A program made the position numbers and the translations under genes. A DNA stretch of 10,556 bases. Origin: Bacteroidota bacterium. GTDB lineage: Bacteria; Bacteroidota; Bacteroidia; Flavobacteriales; Weeksellaceae. The notes below the pieces were generated by a model that was given only the letters and a program-made list of their open reading frames with translations, ran no database searches and was not told the DNA's origin. The DNA lies in the NCBI GenBank assembly GCA_023458415.1, contig JAEWZO010000027.1:1-10556 (forward strand), written 5' to 3'. Positions 6,729 to 10,556 of this stretch are shown piece after piece (position 1 is the first letter of the stretch; each line of letters starts with the position of its first letter).

Positions 6729-7325
6729 TTAAAGTTTATCGGCTGAATTCCTGGCTTTTTTGAACTCAAGAAATGCTAAGATAACTAAAATTAATGCGAC
6801 TCCGATCATGATTCCGCCCCCGATGTTAGGATAAGACCACACTTCGAAATTAAGCAGCTGCTTGTAACCAATTATCGGTGGCTGATAGGACATTCCCGGA
6901 ACAATTATGGCTGCATTTGGATCCAGATTGTGTCCGTAATCATACAACCAGTAATAGAATCTTCCCATAAATCCGATTCCAAAAATCAGGAAAAGTGCCG
7001 TTACCAGATACAGCAAACCTCTTTTGTTGAGAGCTGCTGCCAGCAGACAAAGCGCTGCAAAGAATGCCAAAGCATAAGGCAGAACCTTAAATTCCCAGAA
7101 TTCGTCAGCATGAATTTCCTTCATCCCGATATAATGATTCAGTCCGTTAATAATTTCGTACTCTCCGGATACTTTGTTGGCGTGCAGAAACATGGCAAGT
7201 CCTTCCGGATATTGCGGTGCGTTTAAGTAAATGGACCAGATCGGCGTAAAGATGCTGACAATTAGTCCAAGGCCGCACACGGCGAGTAACACTCTGGCTA
7301 AACTGGATAATGAATTGATTTTCAT
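6729..7325 (-). CDS. Four-helix membrane protein of the nos cluster, candidate NosB-type protein
   Basis: A 198-residue integral membrane protein. Helices are visible at about 9-32, 80-98, 103-126 and 168-188. Two polar segments, about 33-78 and 127-165, probably face one side of the membrane and carry distinctive motifs: NAPQYPEGLAMFLHANK, then INGLNHYIGMKEIHADEF with two histidines, and later WLYDYGHNLDP and GMSYQPPIIGYKQL. These motifs could bind a metal or a partner, but that is not shown. It sits directly between nosZ and nosL. Clade II nos clusters are known to carry a small polytopic membrane protein, called NosB, next to nosZ, and this is the only candidate here. I cannot confirm the homology by eye, so I give no symbol. 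Its own promoter is not evident, although a terminator separates it from nosZ. Confidence 0.75.
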   Translation of the reverse strand: MKINSLSSLARVLLAVCGLGLIVSIFTPIWSIYLNAPQYPEGLAMFLHANKVSGEYEIINGLNHYIGMKEIHADEFWEFKVLPYALAFFAALCLLAAALNKRGLLYLVTALFLIFGIGFMGRFYYWLYDYGHNLDPNAAIIVPGMSYQPPIIGYKQLLNFEVWSYPNIGGGIMIGVALILVILAFLEFKKARNSADKL

Positions 7326-7431
7326 TGGTGTATTTTTAATTGGCTGCTGTTAAATCTTTCGGTTACAAGTTCGTGATTTCTATGAAAGCCACCGAATTAA
7401 TATGTTAAGAAAGATAAAATTCAGCAGAAAG

Positions 7432-7459
7432 AAAAAAGAGCGGTGAAACACCGCCCTTT
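7432..7459 (-). terminator. Rho-independent terminator of nosZ
   Basis: Just past the nosZ stop, GCGGTG (7440-7445) and CACCGC (7449-7454) form a 6-bp GC-rich stem with a 3-base loop. The stem extends through one mismatch to AAAG/CTTT. On the minus strand it runs into six Ts (7437-7432). This is the strongest terminator in the window and would make nosZ the end of the major transcript. Confidence 0.85.
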
Positions 7460-7466
7460 CTATTGT

Positions 7467-9461
7467 TTATTTGGTTTCACCTTGTTTTACAGGACCTTGT
7501 GCATTATCCTTCTTATTATTCAGGTGATAAGTAAGAGGAGTGTTGCTGCCTGCCGGCGATACTCTTGCGTAACCCTGCATTTCCTGGTGAAGTGCAGAAC
7601 AGAAGTCGGTACAGTAGAACGGATACATCCCCGGTTTTTTAGGTTCCCATTTTAGGGTAGCTGTTTCTCCCGGCATGATCAGCAATTCGGCATTCTGTGC
7701 GCCTTTAACTGCAAATCCGTGAGGTACATCCCAGTCCTGCTCGAGGTTGGTTACGTGGAAGTAAACTTCGTCTCCAACGCGGATGCCTTCAATGTTGTCG
7801 GGTGCAAAGTGGGAACGGATGGAGGTCATATAAACATGAACTTTGTTTCCTTCTCTCACCACTTTACTTTCGCCTTCACCTTTGGTTGCGCGTGGGTGTT
7901 TGTTATCGTCAATTTTGTAGAATTTAACCTGATTCTTGGTAATGATTTCTGCCGGTGCTGCCTGTGCATAGTGCGGTTCGCCATGGGTAGGGAAGTCTAA
8001 CAGAAGTTTCATTTTATCACCACTGATGTCGTAAAGCTGTGCAGAGTGTGCCAGCTCCGGACCGGTTGGTAAAAATCTGTCTTTGGTAATCTTGTTGTAA
8101 GCTACCAAATATTTACCGTAAGGTTTTGAAGAGTCTCCACCAACTACCATCAGGTGACCTACCGAATAGAACGTTGGCTGTCTGTCAAGCACCTGAAGGG
8201 TTTTAAGATCCCATTTCACCACCTCAGAAGATACGAAGTGAGAGGTGTAGGCATTTCCTTTTCCGTCAAATTCGGTGTGAAGAGGGCCTAAGCCAGGTTT
8301 CTGAACTTCTCCGTGTAGAGCAGATTCGTATTTAATGATTGGAATACCATCAAATTCACCGGCGAAATCTTTAGCAGCAATTGCTTTCTGAATTTTATCA
8401 AAGCTGAATACTGGAATCAAAGCCGCCAATTTACCGGAACCTACAATATATTCACCGGTTGGGTCAACGTCGCAACCGTGAGGAGATTTTGGACAAGGAA
8501 TCAGATAACAGATATCCTTAAGTTCCTCTGCGCTAAGTACGGTAACTTCTTTTTTTATGGTTGAAGAAGCAGTGTGAGTTTCTTCGTCCCATTTGTTGTG
8601 TGCATATTCTACAGCCACTTTTTTACCCTTTCCGGCTTTGAGATATTCTTCAGCTTTTTTCCAGTTAACGGCCATAATGAAGTCTTTGTCGTTCTGAGAC
8701 GCGTTTACTTCAAGTAGCGTGTTAGCCTGCTCTGAGTTGTAACAGGAGAAGAAGAACCATCCGTGAGATTTTCCTTTTCCGGCATGAGAAAGGTCAAAGT
8801 TGAAACCAGGAGCTTCAATCTGAAAAGAGATTTCCATTTCGCCGCTGTCTTTGTTAACACCGATGAAAGAAAGATATCCTTTAAAATTCTGTTTAAAAGT
8901 TTCAATAGGCACGTCGTCCTGACCGTCAGCCGGGACTGCGAAACGTGTACCTGCCACTACATATTCAGTATTTTCTGTGATGAAAGGAGAGGAGTGGTTA
9001 CCTGCAGAGTTCGGGATTTCAAGAATTTCAACAGTTTTGAAAGTCTTAAGGTCCAGTCTGGCAACCCTCGGCGTGTTGTTGGCGTTTGCAAAAAGCCATC
9101 TTCCGTCAATTTCACCATTAGTCTGAGATAGTGCAAGGTGGTGCTGGTCATCCCATGGTACAAATCCATGAGAGGTTTCAAGCATTGGTTTGGTTTCTTC
9201 ACTGTATCCGTATCCGTTTTCAGGATTCTGGGAGAATACAGGAATCACTTTAAGAGTACGTCCGCTTGGAAGTCCGATGACACTAACCTGGCCGTTAAAA
9301 CCACCACTGGCAAAGTTGTAAACTTCGTCGTGGGTACCTGGTGCAACATAAACCTTCTGAGCTGCATCGCCGCTAACTGCGGTTCCTGTACCTTTTGGCT
9401 TACACGCTACCAGTGACAGTGCTGCAAAAGCAATAAGCCCTAATTTTTTATAAGTTTCCAT
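7467..9461 (-). CDS. nosZ: NosZ, clade II (atypical, Sec-dependent) nitrous oxide reductase, probable lipoprotein
   Basis: A 664-residue enzyme that reduces N2O to N2, the last step of denitrification. The N-terminus has a Sec-type signal with lipobox LVAC (Cys20) and no twin arginine, which places it in clade II. The beta-propeller carries seven histidines in the pattern of the CuZ cluster: His107 and His108 (DDQHH), His156 (GNHSS), His328 (SPHGCD), His395 (GPLHTEF), His436 (SVGHLM) and His497 (GEPHYA). The cupredoxin domain carries the CuA site: His581 (VPHGF), then Cys617, Cys621, His625 and Met628 in CTDFCSALHQEM. Clade I enzymes have tryptophan where Asp619 lies; that ligand is a backbone carbonyl, so the site should still form. 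A 36-residue tail follows. The gene lies 79 bp after a cytochrome c gene and ends in a strong terminator. No ligand is missing, so activity is expected if the maturation genes downstream are expressed. Confidence 0.98.
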   Translation of the reverse strand: METYKKLGLIAFAALSLVACKPKGTGTAVSGDAAQKVYVAPGTHDEVYNFASGGFNGQVSVIGLPSGRTLKVIPVFSQNPENGYGYSEETKPMLETSHGFVPWDDQHHLALSQTNGEIDGRWLFANANNTPRVARLDLKTFKTVEILEIPNSAGNHSSPFITENTEYVVAGTRFAVPADGQDDVPIETFKQNFKGYLSFIGVNKDSGEMEISFQIEAPGFNFDLSHAGKGKSHGWFFFSCYNSEQANTLLEVNASQNDKDFIMAVNWKKAEEYLKAGKGKKVAVEYAHNKWDEETHTASSTIKKEVTVLSAEELKDICYLIPCPKSPHGCDVDPTGEYIVGSGKLAALIPVFSFDKIQKAIAAKDFAGEFDGIPIIKYESALHGEVQKPGLGPLHTEFDGKGNAYTSHFVSSEVVKWDLKTLQVLDRQPTFYSVGHLMVVGGDSSKPYGKYLVAYNKITKDRFLPTGPELAHSAQLYDISGDKMKLLLDFPTHGEPHYAQAAPAEIITKNQVKFYKIDDNKHPRATKGEGESKVVREGNKVHVYMTSIRSHFAPDNIEGIRVGDEVYFHVTNLEQDWDVPHGFAVKGAQNAELLIMPGETATLKWEPKKPGMYPFYCTDFCSALHQEMQGYARVSPAGSNTPLTYHLNNKKDNAQGPVKQGETK

Positions 9462-9498
9462 AAGTAATTGATTTTGTTTTTTCTGAAGAAAGGAGAAT

Positions 9499-9529
9499 GA
9501 AAGGCAATCCTTCTTACCGGATGCCTTTC
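9499..9529 (-). other. Intergenic hairpin between the cytochrome c gene and nosZ
   Basis: GAAAGGCAATCC (9499-9510) pairs with GGATGCCTTTC (9519-9529): an 11-bp stem with a one-base bulge around an 8-base loop. In the transcribed direction it is followed by the pyrimidine-rich run ATTCTCCTTTCTTC, not a clean T-run. It may end part of the cytochrome transcript, or be a processing or stabilising element that lets nosZ mRNA outlast the upstream part. Confidence 0.55.
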
Positions 9530-9540
9530 CGTGTTTTTAA

Positions 9541-10035
9541 TTATTTCGCACCGTCAATTTCACGCATATATTCCACCACATTTCTGGCATCTGCATCTGT
9601 CAGTCCCTGGTTCGGCATTCTTACGAGGCAAAGTTCCAGCTGCTTTTGTAGCTCAGGATCAACATCAATCATCGGATCCGGATTGGAGATGAAATTCATA
9701 ATCCAGTGTGGTGTCTGTCTTTGTGTAATACCTTTCCAGCCTGGTCCTACCAGTTTTTCTTCAGTTGTTTTATGGCAGGATGTACATTTTACTTCGGCAA
9801 TTTTTTTTCCTTCGGCAGCCATCGCAGGGTCAAATTTTGAAATATCTACATTGGAGGCATCCCATTTTCCAAGTCCTCTTTTAGGATCATAGTCGGACGT
9901 TCCGTCAGCAGCAGGTTCTGTTGTTGCGGTAGTGTTGCCATCAGAAGTTGGAATTGAGTCTGTCTTTTTGTCACCGCCGCAAGAAACTAAAGCGAACGTA
10001 AAAACTGCAAGCGCGAGAAATTTCAGATTTTTCAT
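9541..10035 (-). CDS. Lipoprotein cytochrome c, probable electron donor in the nos cluster
   Basis: A 164-residue monoheme c-type cytochrome. MKNLKFLALAVFTFALVSC is a lipoprotein signal with lipobox LVSC (Cys19). A flexible Thr/Ser/Asp-rich linker follows to about residue 55, then the heme domain with CTSCH (Cys84, Cys87, His88), LVGPGWKGI as in class I cytochromes, and RMPNQGL, where Met140 is the likely sixth heme ligand. I start it at the ATG at 10035 because the signal peptide begins there. A longer frame opens at 10119 but would run through the predicted promoter and operator. It is the first gene of the nos transcript, so it most likely passes electrons from the respiratory chain to NosZ; the partner is inferred from position. 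A cysteine at 136 is unusual but not part of a heme motif. Confidence 0.92.
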   Translation of the reverse strand: MKNLKFLALAVFTFALVSCGGDKKTDSIPTSDGNTTATTEPAADGTSDYDPKRGLGKWDASNVDISKFDPAMAAEGKKIAEVKCTSCHKTTEEKLVGPGWKGITQRQTPHWIMNFISNPDPMIDVDPELQKQLELCLVRMPNQGLTDADARNVVEYMREIDGAK

Positions 10036-10074
10036 AATAGGGATGTTTTTTCTAGTTATAGGAATTTTGTTGTT

Positions 10075-10082
10075 CAAATTTA
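10075..10082 (-). promoter_or_regulatory. Candidate -7 box of the cytochrome c/nosZ promoter
   Basis: On the minus strand this reads TAAATTTG, an exact match to TAnnTTTG. The inferred start near 10071 gives a 36-base leader to the ATG at 10035. No -33 TTTG lies at the right distance. The palindrome at 10105-10120 is instead centred 30.5 bp ahead of the box, at about -41.5, which is the class II activator position. Confidence 0.6.
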
Positions 10083-10104
10083 AAAGCAAATCCGGTTTAA
10101 AGTT

Positions 10105-10120
10105 TATGATTCCGGTCATA
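10105..10120. promoter_or_regulatory. Palindromic Crp/Fnr-type operator between the divergent cytochrome genes
   Basis: TATGATTCCGGTCATA has the TATGA-N6-TCATA structure with a perfect outer five bases on each side. It is identical at 13 of 16 positions to the perfect palindrome at 1498-1513 near the regulator gene. Its centre (10112.5) is 30.5 bp from the inner edge of the -7 box for the minus-strand nos transcript and 30.5 bp from that of the plus-strand c551 gene. It is therefore a candidate single activator site serving both directions. Confidence 0.7.
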
Positions 10121-10142
10121 CAATCACAATGACATTTATTAG

Positions 10143-10150
10143 CAAATTTG
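10143..10150 (+). promoter_or_regulatory. Candidate -7 box of the c551-type cytochrome promoter
   Basis: CAAATTTG differs from TAnnTTTG only in its first base. It predicts a start near 10154 and a leader of about 17 bases before the ATG at 10171. It lies at the same distance from the palindrome as the opposing -7 box, which raises its credibility above that of an isolated near-match. Confidence 0.45.
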
Positions 10151-10170
10151 TATGATAAAATTAAGATGAG

Positions 10171-10556
10171 ATGAGAAAATTCTTGCTTGCTGCTTTTATT
10201 ACAGCCGCGTGTGTATCCTGTTCGAAAAAAGAAGTTAACCCGGACGTCGAAAGCAATATTATGTTAGAGGAACCTGTTGCTCAGGTAGTTGATTCTGCTG
10301 CAGCCGGAAAACATGAAGGATTGACATTAATTGAAGGCGCCGACTGTTTAACCTGTCATAAAACTGATACGAAACTGGTTGGTCCGTCTTATGAAGAGGT
10401 GGCTGCAAAATATACGGAAGCAGATATAGAAATGCTTGCCAGTAAAATTATTGACGGTGGCGTGGGTGTTTGGGGAGAAATTCCGATGACACCGCATGCT
10501 GGGATGAGTAAGGATAACGCAAAAAAAATGGTGGAATATATTCTTACCCTGAAAAA
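10171..10556 (+). CDS. c551-type monoheme cytochrome c, lipoprotein-like (3' end outside window)
   Basis: The frame is open for 128 codons to the window edge. MRKFLLAAFITAACVSCSKK looks like a lipoprotein signal; either Cys14 (TAAC) or Cys17 (CVSC) could be lipidated, and neither is an ideal lipobox. The heme motif is CLTCH (Cys59, Cys62, His63), followed by LVGPSYEEVAAKY and then GVWGEIPMTPHAGMS, where Met106 is the sixth ligand. That last block is typical of cytochromes c551/c552. The ATG at 10171 is chosen because the ATG at 10166 hits a stop after two codons. It is divergent from the nos operon and shares its control region, so a role as an alternative electron carrier to NosZ or another reductase is likely. 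The visible part is nearly the whole domain, so only a few residues should be missing. Confidence 0.9.
   Translation, partial: MRKFLLAAFITAACVSCSKKEVNPDVESNIMLEEPVAQVVDSAAAGKHEGLTLIEGADCLTCHKTDTKLVGPSYEEVAAKYTEADIEMLASKIIDGGVGVWGEIPMTPHAGMSKDNAKKMVEYILTLK

Noticed and set aside
7370..7386. TTCGTGATTTCTATGAA as a third operator upstream of the 198-residue membrane protein gene
   Set aside because: Only the outer arms are partly symmetric; it lacks the TATGA-N6-TCATA core spacing and has several mismatches to the two good sites.
1..10556. CRISPR array, tRNA, rRNA, transposase or phage genes
   Set aside because: No regularly spaced repeats, tRNA-like cloverleaf, rRNA-like segment or mobile-element coding sequence was seen; the genes form ordinary operons with uniform base composition.

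Overview
The window is AT-rich bacterial DNA carrying a complete clade II (atypical) nitrous oxide reductase cluster. Several traits point to the Bacteroidota, most likely a flavobacterium of the Chryseobacterium/Weeksellaceae kind. Promoter-like -7 boxes fit TAnnTTTG, Shine-Dalgarno sequences are mostly weak, many exported proteins are lipoproteins, and NosZ has a Sec/lipoprotein signal with no twin-arginine signal. The genus is an inference from style, not something the sequence proves.

Layout. Positions 1-1448 (minus) hold the 5' 482 codons of polyphosphate kinase ppk1, cut by the window edge. Divergent from it, 1559-3373 (plus) is a two-gene unit: a Crp/Fnr-family regulator, then with no gap a 405-residue polytopic membrane protein with heme-copper-oxidase-like histidines. 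A convergent gap separates this from the minus-strand nos cluster. In transcription order the cluster is: a lipoprotein cytochrome c (10035-9541), nosZ (9461-7467), a four-helix membrane protein of unknown function (7325-6729), nosL (6692-6282), nosD (6173-4941), nosF (4932-4219) and nosY (4222-3455). Divergent from the cluster at the right edge, 10171-10556 (plus, cut) encodes a c551-type cytochrome.

How the genes work together. NosZ reduces N2O to N2 using its CuA and CuZ centres. NosL is the copper chaperone, and NosD, NosF and NosY form the maturation complex for the CuZ site. The two small cytochromes are the likely electron carriers. The 198-residue membrane protein sits where clade II clusters usually carry a membrane protein of the NosB kind.

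Main observation. Two near-identical 16-bp palindromes (TATGACTACAGTCATA at 1498-1513 and TATGATTCCGGTCATA at 10105-10120) lie in the two divergent promoter regions that bracket the locus. Both have Crp/Fnr geometry (TATGA-N6-TCATA). At the regulator and cytochrome promoters each is centred about 40-42 bp upstream of the start inferred from a TAnnTTTG-like box. At the cytochrome region a single palindrome is exactly equidistant from -7 boxes facing both ways. This suggests that the Crp-like protein encoded here activates its own gene and the whole nos/cytochrome regulon as a class II activator. No gene-free stretch exceeds 150 bases.
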